From: an uncultured Lachnobacterium sp. | GTDB taxonomy: Bacteria; Bacillota; Clostridia; Lachnospirales; Lachnospiraceae | Length of the DNA stretch: 64,000 nt | Direction of reading: 5' to 3' | Assembly (NCBI GenBank): GCA_900546625.1 | Contig: URDU01000010.1 | Coordinates: forward strand, 1-64,000 | Part shown: positions 16,223 through 26,557 of the stretch, piece by piece | Layout of the letters: every line of letters begins with the position of its first letter | Numbering within the stretch: position 1 is the first letter of the stretch | Program-made: the position numbers and the translations under genes | Notes under the pieces: generated by a model | Databases searched by the model: none | Told to the model about the DNA's origin: nothing | What the model saw: the letters and a program-made list of their open reading frames with translations, nothing else

Positions 16223-16897
16223 CTATTTTTTAAGAACTACGTTGTCCTTGTCCTTGAAAATGTGGTTTGCAGGGATGACTCCGCGTACTCTTGAAAGCGG
16301 ATAAATGTTTGAATTTCTTCCTATTACTGTTCCCGGATTGAGTACTGAGTTGCAGCCTACCTCCACATGGTCACCAAGCATAGCACCGAATTTCTTGCGG
16401 CCGGTTTCAATCTCCTCTTTTGTATCGTAAACATCCTTTACAACTACAAGAGTCTTGTCACTCTTTACATTTGATGTGATAGAGCCTGCGCCCATATGTG
16501 ATTTGTAGCCCAGGATTGAATCTCCTACATAGTTGTAATGTGGCACCTGTACTGAATTGAAGATGATTACATTTTTAAGCTCTGTGGAGTTACCTACTAC
16601 TGAGCCCTTGCCTACGATTGCGCTGCCACGGATAAAGGCGCACTGTCTGATTTCTGCGTCCTCACAGATGATGAGCGGGCCATGCAGATATGCGCTGTCG
16701 AATACTGTTGCGCTCTTTGCCACCCAGATATCCTCGCCTCTTTTCTCATAGATTTCAGGGTCGAGTGTTGGTCCGAGCTCTTTGATAAAATCACTTATTC
16801 CTGCGAGAGCCTCCCATGGATAAGTGAACTGTGATAAATACTCCTTTGCGATTGTTTCATCCAGATTATAGAGGTTTGTTATTTTTGCGTTTTCCAT
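16223..16897 (-). CDS. Left-handed beta-helix (hexapeptide) protein, GlmU C-terminal-like
   Basis: 224 residues. A short helical N-terminus (TYPWEALAGISDFIKELGP) is followed by hexapeptide repeats from about residue 55 to 205 (IWVAKSATVFDSAYLHGPLI, VIGRNSNIYPLSRVRGVIP), the left-handed beta-helix of GlmU-like and other nucleotidyl/acyl transferases. It lacks the N-terminal pyrophosphorylase domain of full GlmU, so an acetyl- or sugar-nucleotide-related role cannot be fixed. Frequently annotated UDP-N-acetylglucosamine pyrophosphorylase in this family of bacteria. AAAGGA precedes the ATG. Apparently monocistronic. Confidence 0.75.
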   Translation of the reverse strand: MENAKITNLYNLDETIAKEYLSQFTYPWEALAGISDFIKELGPTLDPEIYEKRGEDIWVAKSATVFDSAYLHGPLIICEDAEIRQCAFIRGSAIVGKGSVVGNSTELKNVIIFNSVQVPHYNYVGDSILGYKSHMGAGSITSNVKSDKTLVVVKDVYDTKEEIETGRKKFGAMLGDHVEVGCNSVLNPGTVIGRNSNIYPLSRVRGVIPANHIFKDKDNVVLKK

Positions 16898-17053
16898 TTT
16901 TCTGTGTCCTTTCTTTTATTTATTATTTATTATTTGAAAATTATTGACTATTGTTTTAACTGTCATTTAAATATTTAAACTTAAATATAAGCATTAAACA
17001 TAAATATAAAAATTCATATTAATTATAGATTTAATAATTAATTATAAGCAGAA

Positions 17054-20000
17054 CTACTCACCAAACAGCTCATGCGCTGCCGCAAGTGCCGCATCAGAAA
17101 CATCATCTGTCTGCGCACTCTCAGCTGCCATATCAAGACCAGCCAGGAACTCCTCAGGGATTCCCATCTCATCCAGCGCATCATCTGCCGCGCTCGGTAC
17201 CTCGGCATTGTTCTGTACATTAGCATTGCTCTGTGCTTCGACATTGTTCTGTGCTTCTGCCGTACTCTGCACTTCTTCCTCACCCGGGTTATCGAAATCA
17301 AATGATATCTGGTCATTTTCAAACTTAAGGCATGTATCAAATACATTTCCCGCCTTGGATGTGAAGCCTGTGACCTTCCTTTTGGTCTTTCCCGTGGTAA
17401 AAAGCTCCGTGAGGATTTCCTCTGAAAGCTCCACCTTTGCCACTGTATGCCATACATTGAAGCCGCACTCACACTCATATTTCCACTGTGTCTTTTTGAG
17501 CGGTCTGCCACACTTTGGACAGAGTACATTGGTCTCAACTGGCTTTGGCTTTTCCGGGAAATCAAAGGCTATATCTCCGTCCTCTGTGAGCTTTAGCGGT
17601 GCATCAAACTTCATGCCTGTCTTTGAAACAAATCCTGATATAACTTCTGTCTTTTTCTTTGTCAGAAGCTCTTTAAGGACTGATTCCTTTATCTTGACGC
17701 TTGCAACCTTGCCCACCATAAAGCGGCAGCTCTCAGGATCGTCACGCCTGTTGTTCTCACATACAAAGCCAAACGGCGCCACCTGTATTTTGCCTCCGCA
17801 CTTCGGACATACCACGTCCTTCACCGTCTTTGGCTCTACATGGTCAAAATCAAACTGGACAGAGAGCTTTTTGTTTTCATCCTCCTTAAGCACCAGGCAC
17901 GCATCGAAGCGTTTCCCGCTTTTGGACTTAAAGCCTCGTATAGTCTCGGTCTTTTTATCATTAAGAAGCTGCTTTAGATTTGCGGCTGTGATTGTCTTTC
18001 CCGCAATCTGTCCCACCGAAAAACGGCAGCTTCCCGGCTCATCGCCCTTGTAGTTCACACAGCCATAGCCAAACGATGTCTTTTTTATCTGGCCTCCACA
18101 AAGCGGACAGACGACATCCTTTATGATTTCATCCTCCACATTGTCAAAGTCAAATGCCACGACGGTGTGCATTTTCTCACTGCCCTCCGTGACCGGCTCC
18201 TGCTTTAACACAAGGCATGCGTTGAAGCGCTTTCCCGATTTTGATTTAAAGCCCTTTATCGTCTCGGTTCTGCCGTTTGCCATGAGCTCTAAAAACTGTA
18301 CCTGCGACAGCTGCTTGTCTGCTATCCTTCCAACGAAGAAATGGCAGCCGTCCTCTGTCTGTCTGTTATAATTCGCACATCTGTAGCCATACGGCGACAC
18401 ATATATATCGCCTCCGCAGTCCGGGCATACAATGCCCTCGACCTTTTGCGGCTTTACGTTTTCAAAATCAAAGGTGGCTGATACCTTGTTCGTCTGTTCA
18501 TCCTTGTTGAGCTTTAAGCATGCATCAAAGCGCTTGCCGCTCTTTGATTTAAAGCCTCTAATTGTATCGGTGATTCCCTCTTCAATCAGCTTTTTGACCT
18601 GTTCCTCCGGAATATCCAGTCCTGCCACCTGTCCGATATTAAAATTACATCCTGATTTATCATTTTTGTAATTGGCACAACCGTAGCCGAACGGTGTGGT
18701 CACTATCTCGCCACCGCACACCGGACACTTGACACCTATCTTTCGTCTGGCCGCCGCACCTCTGGCATTTTTGCCTGCAAAGCTGCTGATGCGGTCTGCA
18801 ATCTCAGGGCGCAGATTCTGCTCTATCATCTTTTCTGTCTCTTTGCGGATAAAGCTCTCAAGCTTTCCCCTGTATTCCCAGAAATCCACAGTGCCCCTTG
18901 TGATTCCGTCCAGTCCCTTTTCCCAGTTGGCTGTCATCTTTGGATTAAGAAGTGCCGGAACTGTCATGTATACGACCTCAAACACCATCTCGCCGAGGCT
19001 TTCAGGTGTGAGTATCTGTGTCTTTTTGTTCAGATTCAGATATCCTATACGGACAAGCTTCTGGATTATCTCCGCTCTCGTTGCCGAGGTGCCTATTCCC
19101 GAGCCCTTTATCTGCTCACGAAGCTCCTCGTCCTCGATAAGCTGTCCTGCGTTTTCCATGGCAAGCACCATGGAGCCTGAGGTGTAGCGCTTTGGCGGAG
19201 AGGTCTTTCCAAACTTGATATTGTAGCCTAAGCATGCTATCTCATCGCCCGCCTTTAGCTTATCGGCAAGCTCAAGCATCACCTTTGGATTTACGACTAT
19301 CTCATCATTGCTGCCATTTGCTGTGCCGTTTTCATCGGCACCATCTGCAGTCTCACTGTTTTTGCCGAGTATACGTGCATTTGCTTCCTCAAAGGACTTC
19401 TTTTTCGGCGGATTCGCCACCTGTAAATAGCCCTCGCTCTTTAGCACCTTGGATGATGCAAAAAAGCTTTCCTTATCCACATTTACGACAAGCTTCACAT
19501 TCTCATACTCTGCCGGCGGATAAAAAATACTAAGAAAACGCCTGACAATCAGCTCAAATACCGCTCTTTGAAGCGATGTAAGCCCCGAAAGCTCAGTAAG
19601 CTGACCTGTCGGGATGATAGCGTAGTGGTCTGTTACCTTGCTGTCATCCGTATACTGCGTATCTGCTATGTTGGCATATAGCCTCTTTTGCATGATATGC
19701 TCCACAAAGTCTGCTGTCGGCTCAAAGCCCTTCAGCCTGCTTATATTTTTGCCAATCTCCTTTGCCACAGCGCTTGAGAGCACTCTGGCATCAGTTCTCG
19801 GATAGGTGGTGAGCTTTTTCTCATACAGATCCTGAGCCACCTGCAATGTCTCATCCGGGCTGATTTTAAACTTCTTTGAGCATTCTGCCTGCAGCTCAGC
19901 CAGGTTGAAAAGAAGCGGTGCTCTTTTTTTTGTAATATTCTTAACTATAGATTTAACTTTTGCCGGTTTGCCGTTTAATTCTTCAATTAAAGTGAGTGCA

Positions 20001-20806
20001 TCCTTTTCCTCTTTGAAGCCGTTTTCCTTGTATAAAAGCGGTGATTCAAAGTACTTTGAGCCGTCTACAGCCTTCCACTCTGCCTCCACACCAGCATCCG
20101 TAAACCTGCCGATTACCCTGTAAAACGGAGTCTCCTTAAAGTTTCTGATTTCGCGCTCACGGATTACTACCATTCCAAGCACACAGGTCATCACTCGTCC
20201 GACCGCGATTGCCGTGTACGAGCGTGTTCCCGCTGCATCGTTTAGCAGATTGCCGTATTTGACTGACATGACACGCGAGAAGTTGATGCCCATCGCATAG
20301 TCCTCAATGGTACGCATGATGCCGCTCTTTCCGAGGTTTGCATACGCACTCATCGGCTTTGCTTCTTTTATGCCTCTTAGGATTTCCTCCTCGGTCTGCG
20401 AATCTATCCAGACTCGAAGCTCCTCCATGCCTTCCCTGACACCACCAAAGTTTCTGATATTCTCCTCGATGGTCTGTCCTTCTTTTCCGGCATCACCTGC
20501 CCAGTATACCCGGTCAATGTCCTCTCTCTGCAAAAGAGCGTGCACAATGTTGTACTGCTTGCGCACGCTGTCTATCACATCATATTTGTATTCCTTCGGC
20601 AGAAACGGCAGATCCTCAAGCCGCCATTTCTTGTATTTCATGTCGTAGGACTCAGGATAGACCAGACCGACCAGATGTCCCACACACCATGAAATCACAT
20701 ATTCTCTATTTTCTATATAACCATCATTGCGTCCGCTCACCCGCAGCACCTTCGCAAATTCCTGTGCCACGGATGGCTTCTCTGTTATTATCAGTGATTT
20801 TCCCAT
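17054..20806 (-). CDS. topB: DNA topoisomerase III with five C-terminal zinc-ribbon repeats
   Basis: 1250 residues, far longer than the 650-730 usual for TopB. The Toprim domain begins SLIITEKPSVAQEFAKVL, with the acidic motif GDAGKEGQ near residue 105 (the D-x-G variant). The catalytic tyrosine is in LTTYPRTDARVLSS near residue 333. After the catalytic core come five units of about 100 residues, starting near 692, 792, 897, 996 and 1092. Each has a CPxCGG-type zinc ribbon followed by a block like RGFKSKSGKRFDACL, the topoisomerase C-terminal repeat. A Q/N/A-rich acidic tail follows. It relaxes and decatenates DNA by single-strand passage. It lies 8 bp after the AAA ATPase gene, so the two are co-transcribed. 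Confidence 0.93.
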   Translation of the reverse strand: MGKSLIITEKPSVAQEFAKVLRVSGRNDGYIENREYVISWCVGHLVGLVYPESYDMKYKKWRLEDLPFLPKEYKYDVIDSVRKQYNIVHALLQREDIDRVYWAGDAGKEGQTIEENIRNFGGVREGMEELRVWIDSQTEEEILRGIKEAKPMSAYANLGKSGIMRTIEDYAMGINFSRVMSVKYGNLLNDAAGTRSYTAIAVGRVMTCVLGMVVIREREIRNFKETPFYRVIGRFTDAGVEAEWKAVDGSKYFESPLLYKENGFKEEKDALTLIEELNGKPAKVKSIVKNITKKRAPLLFNLAELQAECSKKFKISPDETLQVAQDLYEKKLTTYPRTDARVLSSAVAKEIGKNISRLKGFEPTADFVEHIMQKRLYANIADTQYTDDSKVTDHYAIIPTGQLTELSGLTSLQRAVFELIVRRFLSIFYPPAEYENVKLVVNVDKESFFASSKVLKSEGYLQVANPPKKKSFEEANARILGKNSETADGADENGTANGSNDEIVVNPKVMLELADKLKAGDEIACLGYNIKFGKTSPPKRYTSGSMVLAMENAGQLIEDEELREQIKGSGIGTSATRAEIIQKLVRIGYLNLNKKTQILTPESLGEMVFEVVYMTVPALLNPKMTANWEKGLDGITRGTVDFWEYRGKLESFIRKETEKMIEQNLRPEIADRISSFAGKNARGAAARRKIGVKCPVCGGEIVTTPFGYGCANYKNDKSGCNFNIGQVAGLDIPEEQVKKLIEEGITDTIRGFKSKSGKRFDACLKLNKDEQTNKVSATFDFENVKPQKVEGIVCPDCGGDIYVSPYGYRCANYNRQTEDGCHFFVGRIADKQLSQVQFLELMANGRTETIKGFKSKSGKRFNACLVLKQEPVTEGSEKMHTVVAFDFDNVEDEIIKDVVCPLCGGQIKKTSFGYGCVNYKGDEPGSCRFSVGQIAGKTITAANLKQLLNDKKTETIRGFKSKSGKRFDACLVLKEDENKKLSVQFDFDHVEPKTVKDVVCPKCGGKIQVAPFGFVCENNRRDDPESCRFMVGKVASVKIKESVLKELLTKKKTEVISGFVSKTGMKFDAPLKLTEDGDIAFDFPEKPKPVETNVLCPKCGRPLKKTQWKYECECGFNVWHTVAKVELSEEILTELFTTGKTKRKVTGFTSKAGNVFDTCLKFENDQISFDFDNPGEEEVQSTAEAQNNVEAQSNANVQNNAEVPSAADDALDEMGIPEEFLAGLDMAAESAQTDDVSDAALAAAHELFGE

Positions 20807-20814
20807 AAGCTCCT

Positions 20815-22158
20815 CTATAATTCATTCATGTTTATGAGCTTGAACCTAGGGTCTCTGACCACATAGCTTTGCAGTGCAGGCTCAAAATCCGTTGCCGAAA
20901 ACAGATAATAGTCATCAGATGTAAGCCTTGCCTGCTCCATAGCCATAGCCATATTCTCACACATATCCATGGTCATCATTGGCTTGTCCCAGTTGCAGAA
21001 GCCGATGATGCTCCTTCTATCCTCACTCTGTGCCACGATATCTATGCGGCCTGTCTTTCCAATCCATGTACCCACGCGCTTTATGGCAAACGGCAGCTGT
21101 CCCATCTGATTGAGTATGAGCAGATACTCTGTGCAGACCTCCCTGAAGTATCTCTCGAGATATGCATCAAGCTCTTTTTCTATATATGTATCATAAAACT
21201 CTTCCGGTGAAAGCAGATACAGATTGGACATATTCGGATAGACAAACTTAAACCAGAAATTAACAAATGTGTCTTTTATCTGATATACGCCCTTCTTGGC
21301 ATTTTCCCATCCGCCTGTCTCAAATGAAACCACCTTCTCCACGATATTGAAGGCGGCAAGATTTTTTAAATATACGCTGATTTTGGCACGTGAAAATCCT
21401 GTCGCATGGAAAATATCATTGAGCTTGTTCTCGCCTCTTGCGATTGCTGCAAGTATTGTACTATATGCAGAAAGCTCTCGAAGCTCTGCGGCTATAACAG
21501 CATCCGCCTCACCATACAGTGCTCCCGATGGTGTCAATACGAGCCTGCATATATTATCCTTAAAGGATTTAGCTGCATCCCACTTATCCAGATATGCCGG
21601 AACTCCACCGATTGCTCCGTAAATTCTCACGATTTCCGTGACCGGAAGACTTTCAAAATGTCTTACAACCTCAAGGAAATTGAGCGATTCAAGCTTCATT
21701 TCGGCTCCCTTAAACTGCTCTGCTGCCTCTTGTGTAGCCCAGACTGTAGATGATGTGGCAAGTATTATAAGTACAGGTCCCGGATACAGCTTGTGCTTTT
21801 TAAGCTTTGCAACTGCTTCCATAAATGATGCATCCCTCTTTGCCACAAACTGTGCCTCATCGATTATCACGACAAGCTTTGAAGGGCCTCCTGATTTGAT
21901 TCTCGCGAAGTACTCCTCATATGTCTGTCTGCTCAGGCTCACCTTGTACTGACGGCTTATCTCCTCCCCCATCATCTCAAGCTGATGCTCGGGCGATGCC
22001 TGTCTGCATCTGTAGTAAAAGAATTTCTTTCCGTCACAAAATTCCTTTATGAGCTCTTCCTTTTGACAGCCTCTCCTTCCGTAGAGCACTACGAGCTGGT
22101 TGCCCGACTCTTTATAGAGCTGCTCAAGTTTCTCTAAATCTGTGTGTTTTGCTTTCAT
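20815..22158 (-). CDS. AAA ATPase (archaeal-ATPase/DUF234 type) with degenerate motifs
   Basis: 447 residues. The N-terminal AAA module has VVLYGRRGCQKEELIKEF where family members have GRRxxGKTxL, so the Walker A glycine and threonine are replaced (Q and E); Walker B LVVIIDEAQ is intact. A winged-helix part follows (FHATGFSRAKISVYLKNLAAF). The C-terminal DUF234 domain has GRIDIVAQ followed by IIGFCNW, where the nuclease-like family shows E-x-K. Both active sites thus look altered, suggesting a structural or nucleotide-binding role rather than full catalysis. Operon with topB. Function unknown. Confidence 0.78.
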   Translation of the reverse strand: MKAKHTDLEKLEQLYKESGNQLVVLYGRRGCQKEELIKEFCDGKKFFYYRCRQASPEHQLEMMGEEISRQYKVSLSRQTYEEYFARIKSGGPSKLVVIIDEAQFVAKRDASFMEAVAKLKKHKLYPGPVLIILATSSTVWATQEAAEQFKGAEMKLESLNFLEVVRHFESLPVTEIVRIYGAIGGVPAYLDKWDAAKSFKDNICRLVLTPSGALYGEADAVIAAELRELSAYSTILAAIARGENKLNDIFHATGFSRAKISVYLKNLAAFNIVEKVVSFETGGWENAKKGVYQIKDTFVNFWFKFVYPNMSNLYLLSPEEFYDTYIEKELDAYLERYFREVCTEYLLILNQMGQLPFAIKRVGTWIGKTGRIDIVAQSEDRRSIIGFCNWDKPMMTMDMCENMAMAMEQARLTSDDYYLFSATDFEPALQSYVVRDPRFKLINMNEL

Positions 22159-22233
22159 AATATTCCTCCAAAATAATCAACTGGAAATATTATATCACAA
22201 TTTAACACATATACAAATATATTTTTAATGCAA

Positions 22234-23598
22234 CTATAATTTCCGGGCTCCTATTGTTGCTTTCACCTTGTTTCTGACGAACATATAGCAGATAACCTGC
22301 ATGATGATTGTCGCTATCCATGAACCGGGATATGATATAAACAGGAAAAACAGCGACCTGTGGCTTGGAAACAGACCATATATCCAGATGATTCTGACTC
22401 CGACTGTTCCTATTATGGAAAGTATCATAGGTACTGTTGAGTATCCCATTCCTCTTAGGGCTCCCGGGAAAAGGTCCATGATGCCGCACAGGAAATATGG
22501 GATTGTTGTAATCGAAATAATCTCAAGTCCTGATTTAATTACCTCGCTATTGCTTGTATATATGCCAAGTATCTGTGTTCCAAATATGTATGAGGCACTT
22601 CCCATCACAAGTGCTACCGCAGTTGTGAGAAACAGGCAGTCTATCAGTACTCTGTCCATTCTCTTTTGCTTTCCTACCGCATAGTTCTGGCTTGTGAAGC
22701 TCATGCAGGCCTGTGTGATCGAGTTGACCGATACATACAAAAAGCCAAGTATATTGTTTGCCGCCGTATATCCAGCCATGGCTATTGAGCCAAAGGAATT
22801 GACCGATGACTGAAGCATGGCATTTGAAATATTTATGACTGTGCTCTGTATGCCGGCCGGAATTCCCACCTGAAATATCTGAAGCATATATTCCTTATCA
22901 ATCGCAAGCTTATTAAAGCAGAGCTTATAGCTGGTATCTGCTTTGCTCAAACAATATAATACAAGTACGCATGAAACAAACTGCGAAACAATTGTACCGA
23001 TTGCAACACCTGCAACACCCAGTTTGCACACTATTACAAAAAACAGATTGAGCAGTGCATTGATACAGCCTGAAATAATCAAAAAGACAAGAGGTCTCTT
23101 TGTATCGCCGACAGCACGCAAAATTGCCGCGCCATAGTTATAAAGCATAAAAAACGGCATACCGCAAAAATAAATCCTCATATAAATAGTAGAAAGACCT
23201 ATGACATCATCCGGTGTACCCATGATTTCCAGCGCATCCCTTGCAAAAATAACACCGACCACACCCATCACAATACCACTTATGAGTGCAATCATAATAG
23301 CGGTGTGCACCGTCTTAGACATCTCCTCATCCTTGCCTGCCGCATAAAATCTGGCAGCGAGCACATTCGCACCAAGCGATATACCCATAAACAGATTGAC
23401 AAACACATTGATAAGTGCCGTAGTCGAGCCAACAGCCGCAAGTGATTTGCTGCCACTAAACTGTCCCACGACAATAATATCCACCGCATTAAACGCTAAC
23501 TGCAAAATACCCGAAATCATAAGTGGCAACGCAAATGAAATAAGCTTATCCATTATTGAACCGTTCACCATATCAATTTCATACTTATTATTCTTCAC
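22234..23598 (-). CDS. MATE-family multidrug/metabolite exporter
   Basis: 454 residues with about twelve membrane segments. MVNGSIMDKLISFALPLMIS opens it, and AFNAVDIIVVGQFSGSKSLA and ALRGMGYSTVPMI are typical MATE motifs (the latter around the second-half conserved loop). Such proteins export cationic drugs or metabolites in exchange for Na or H. The start is GTG with GAGGTAG upstream. No neighbour points to a substrate. Not in an obvious operon. Confidence 0.88.
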   Translation of the reverse strand: MKNNKYEIDMVNGSIMDKLISFALPLMISGILQLAFNAVDIIVVGQFSGSKSLAAVGSTTALINVFVNLFMGISLGANVLAARFYAAGKDEEMSKTVHTAIMIALISGIVMGVVGVIFARDALEIMGTPDDVIGLSTIYMRIYFCGMPFFMLYNYGAAILRAVGDTKRPLVFLIISGCINALLNLFFVIVCKLGVAGVAIGTIVSQFVSCVLVLYCLSKADTSYKLCFNKLAIDKEYMLQIFQVGIPAGIQSTVINISNAMLQSSVNSFGSIAMAGYTAANNILGFLYVSVNSITQACMSFTSQNYAVGKQKRMDRVLIDCLFLTTAVALVMGSASYIFGTQILGIYTSNSEVIKSGLEIISITTIPYFLCGIMDLFPGALRGMGYSTVPMILSIIGTVGVRIIWIYGLFPSHRSLFFLFISYPGSWIATIIMQVICYMFVRNKVKATIGARKL

Positions 23599-23671
23599 TT
23601 ATATCTACCTCTTAAAAATTATTCTCCTCAGCCTATCTATTTTACCACGATATAATATAAATTCAAGCGTA

Positions 23672-23702
23672 ACAAAAAAAGAGAGCCTCTTTTAAGAGGC
23701 TC
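23672..23702 (-). terminator. Terminator of asd
   Basis: GAGCCTCTT (23694-23702 on the minus strand) pairs perfectly with AAGAGGCTC (23683-23691), followed by a seven-T run (23674-23680). Confidence 0.85.
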
Positions 23703-23716
23703 AACTTTAGCTAAAT

Positions 23717-24808
23717 CTATTTCTTTGTGATGTAACCCTGTGCCTTAAGAAGCTCTGCGCAAAGCACTGCTCCACCGGCTGCACCACGTACTGTGTTGTG
23801 TGAGAGTCCAACGAACTTCCAGTCATAGACTGTATCCTCTCTGAGACGTCCGACATTGATTCCCATACCATGCTCATAATCCACATCAAGTGCAACCTGA
23901 GGACGATTATCCTCCTCACAGTATCTGATGAACTGCTTTGGTGCGCTTGGAAGCTCAAGCTCCTGTGGTACTCCGCTGAACTTCTCGAGTGCCTCAATGA
24001 GCTGCTCCTTTGTAGGGTTCTTTTTAAACTTAACAAATACTGCTGCTGTATGACCGTTTAATACAGGAACACGGATACACTGGCATGTGATAACCGGTGA
24101 CTCTGCAGGAACAATCTGTTTCCTCTCATCATCCACATATCCCCAGAGACGAAGTGGCTCTTTCTCAGATTTCTCTTCCTCTCCACCGATGAATGGAATG
24201 ATGTTTCCAATCATCTCTGGCCAGTCCTTGAAGGTCTTTCCGGCACCTGAGATTGCCTGATATGTTGTGGCAACAACCTCATATGGCTCAAACTCCTTCC
24301 ATGCTGTAAGAACCGGAGCATATGACTGGATTGAGCAGTTTGGCTTTACTGCTACGAAGCCTCTCTTTGTGCCGAGACGCTCCTTCTGATATTTGATAAC
24401 CTCCATGTGCTGTGGGTTGATTTCAGGTACAACCATTGGCACATCAGGTGTCCATCTGTGGGCACTGTTGTTTGAAACTACAGGAGTCTCTGTCTTTGCG
24501 TAGTCCTCCTCGATCTTCTTGATCTCGTCCTTTGACATATCAACGGCTGAGAATACGAAGTCAACCTGTGAAGCAACTTCTTCTACCTCATTGACATTCT
24601 TTACGATGATTTTCTTAACTGCCTCAGGCATTGGTGTGTCCATTTTCCATCTATCACCAACGGCGTCCTCGTATGTCTTGCCTGCACTTCTTGGGCTGGC
24701 TGCAATTGTTGTTACCTCGAACCATGGATGATTCTCTAAAAGAGAAATAAATCTCTGTCCTACCATTCCTGTTCCACCGAGGATACCTACTTTAAGCTTT
24801 TCACTCAT
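23717..24808 (-). CDS. asd: Aspartate-semialdehyde dehydrogenase
   Basis: 363 residues of the archaeal/fungal-like class. GILGGTGMVGQRF is the NADP-binding loop, VAVKPNCSIQS holds the catalytic cysteine, and GLSHNTVRGAAGGAVLCAEL is the C-terminal block with the conserved histidine region. It converts aspartyl phosphate to aspartate semialdehyde with NADPH, feeding lysine, threonine, methionine and cell-wall diaminopimelate. AGGGAG precedes the ATG. No attenuator or riboswitch is visible in the 200-bp upstream region (24809-25011), which is AT-rich. Confidence 0.94.
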   Translation of the reverse strand: MSEKLKVGILGGTGMVGQRFISLLENHPWFEVTTIAASPRSAGKTYEDAVGDRWKMDTPMPEAVKKIIVKNVNEVEEVASQVDFVFSAVDMSKDEIKKIEEDYAKTETPVVSNNSAHRWTPDVPMVVPEINPQHMEVIKYQKERLGTKRGFVAVKPNCSIQSYAPVLTAWKEFEPYEVVATTYQAISGAGKTFKDWPEMIGNIIPFIGGEEEKSEKEPLRLWGYVDDERKQIVPAESPVITCQCIRVPVLNGHTAAVFVKFKKNPTKEQLIEALEKFSGVPQELELPSAPKQFIRYCEEDNRPQVALDVDYEHGMGINVGRLREDTVYDWKFVGLSHNTVRGAAGGAVLCAELLKAQGYITKK

Positions 24809-25011
24809 TACTCTAATCTCCCTATCTTCTAGATTTTCTTCGACCTTGTCATACGTTCATTTTTAATATCGACTATCTTTATCTTGTCCGTCTGTCACGC
24901 ACAACTGTCTTTATAGGAAATATATTACTTGAAACTCTAATGAAAAACAAGGAAAAAACTATATTAAATTAATAATTTTTCTCCCTGTTTTTTATAAAAT
25001 ATGCACAAAAA

Positions 25012-26406
25012 CTATACTTCATCCTGCCAATTTGACTTCATATACTCGTCGTAAACGGCAATTACCTTGTCCATTGATGTCTTTGATGGCGCTCCAACTG
25101 TACACCTTGTGCTGACACAGGTCTCCATTGAAATGGCATCGTACACATCCTCATCAAATACCGGAGAGATAGCCTTGAGCTCGTCGATGCTCATATCATC
25201 GATTGCAATACCCTTGTCTATGCAGTAAAGCACTATTCTTCCTACAATACCATGTGCATCTCTGAATGGTACACCCTTTTTAACGAGATAATCTGCTGCA
25301 TCTGTGGCATTTGTAAAGCCATTGTTGGCACTCTTTCTCATCACGTCCTTGTTGAACTTCATTGTGTCAATCATTCCTGTAAACAGTGCGATACATCCCT
25401 TTGCAGTGTCAAATGCATCAAAGGCAAGCTCCTTATCCTCCTGCATATCCTTGTTGTACGCAAGCGGAATACCCTTCATGGTGGTAAGAAGCGACATGAG
25501 CGCACCGTATACACGGCCTGTCTTTCCTCTGACAAGCTCTGCTATATCAGGATTTTTCTTCTGTGGCATGATTGAGCTTCCTGTGCTGTACGCATCGTCA
25601 ATCTCAACAAACTGGTACTCATTTGAGTTCCAGATGATGATTTCCTCGGAAAAACGTGACAGATGCATCATGATAGTTGAAAGAGCAGATAAAAACTCAA
25701 TCAGATAATCCCTGTCTGACACACCGTCCATGCTGTTAAGTGTCGGTCCGTAAAAATCCAGAAGCTGTGCTGTATAATCGCGGTCCAGCGGATATGTGGT
25801 GCCTGCGAGCGCTCCTGAGCCAAGCGGACAATAGTTCATTCTCTTATATATATCGCAAAGTCTTGATCTGTCTCTCTTAAACATCTCAAAATATGCGCCC
25901 ATATGGTGAGCCAGAGTGATTGGCTGTGCCTTCTGCAGATGTGTAAAGCCCGGCATGATAGTCTGAGTGTTTTCCTTCATAATCTTAAGGATAACAGCTA
26001 AAAGCTCCTTAAGCTCATCATCAGTCTCCTTCACGGTCTTTCTGGTGAAAAGACGCATATCAAGAGCTACCTGGTCGTTTCTGCTTCGGCCTGTGTGAAG
26101 CTTCTTTCCGGTATCTCCGAGTCTGTCTATGAGTGTAGCCTCAACGAAGCTGTGGATATCCTCATATTTTGAGCTGATTTCAAGCTCTCCCGACTCTACC
26201 TCCTTAAGTATCTGCTTTAGGCATGCTACTATATCGTTGCTCTCTGCCTGCGAGATAATGCCCTGCTTTCCAAGCATCGTGACATGGGCGATGCTGCCCT
26301 CTATATCCTCTTTATAAAACTTCTGATCAAATGAAATAGACGCATTGAAATTGTAAACGAGCTGATCTGTCTCCTTTGTGAAACGTCCTCCCCATAACTG
26401 TGCCAT
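25012..26406 (-). CDS. argH: Argininosuccinate lyase
   Basis: 464 residues, the usual length. It contains [19 protein letters not shown] at the N-terminus, [17 protein letters not shown], and the signature [12 protein letters not shown] near residue 280 with the catalytic serine. It cleaves argininosuccinate to arginine and fumarate in the last step of arginine synthesis. argG is not in the window, so the gene stands apart from the rest of the pathway here. AGGAGG lies 8 bases before the ATG. Confidence 0.95.
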   Translation of the reverse strand: MAQLWGGRFTKETDQLVYNFNASISFDQKFYKEDIEGSIAHVTMLGKQGIISQAESNDIVACLKQILKEVESGELEISSKYEDIHSFVEATLIDRLGDTGKKLHTGRSRNDQVALDMRLFTRKTVKETDDELKELLAVILKIMKENTQTIMPGFTHLQKAQPITLAHHMGAYFEMFKRDRSRLCDIYKRMNYCPLGSGALAGTTYPLDRDYTAQLLDFYGPTLNSMDGVSDRDYLIEFLSALSTIMMHLSRFSEEIIIWNSNEYQFVEIDDAYSTGSSIMPQKKNPDIAELVRGKTGRVYGALMSLLTTMKGIPLAYNKDMQEDKELAFDAFDTAKGCIALFTGMIDTMKFNKDVMRKSANNGFTNATDAADYLVKKGVPFRDAHGIVGRIVLYCIDKGIAIDDMSIDELKAISPVFDEDVYDAISMETCVSTRCTVGAPSKTSMDKVIAVYDEYMKSNWQDEV

Positions 26407-26557
26407 GAGATTCCTCCTTGATTATTAAATGATGATTTATTTTCACGGTATCATAAAACATTGAGTAAAACCAAAGTGTGATACCGCCGTCTGCCCTATA
26501 CAGCCGCTTTACTGTGCTAAATTATATAATAATTTTTGCTGTCACGCAACCACAATT

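Noticed and set aside
17208..18053. 281-codon plus-strand frame opposite topB
   Set aside because: Lies wholly antisense to the repeat region of a clear gene; long because of codon composition of the repeats.
20490..20520. D-x-G in place of D-x-D in the topoisomerase III Toprim motif as a sign of inactivation
   Set aside because: From memory, Gram-positive TopB proteins also show a DAGREG-type motif, and the catalytic tyrosine block is intact.
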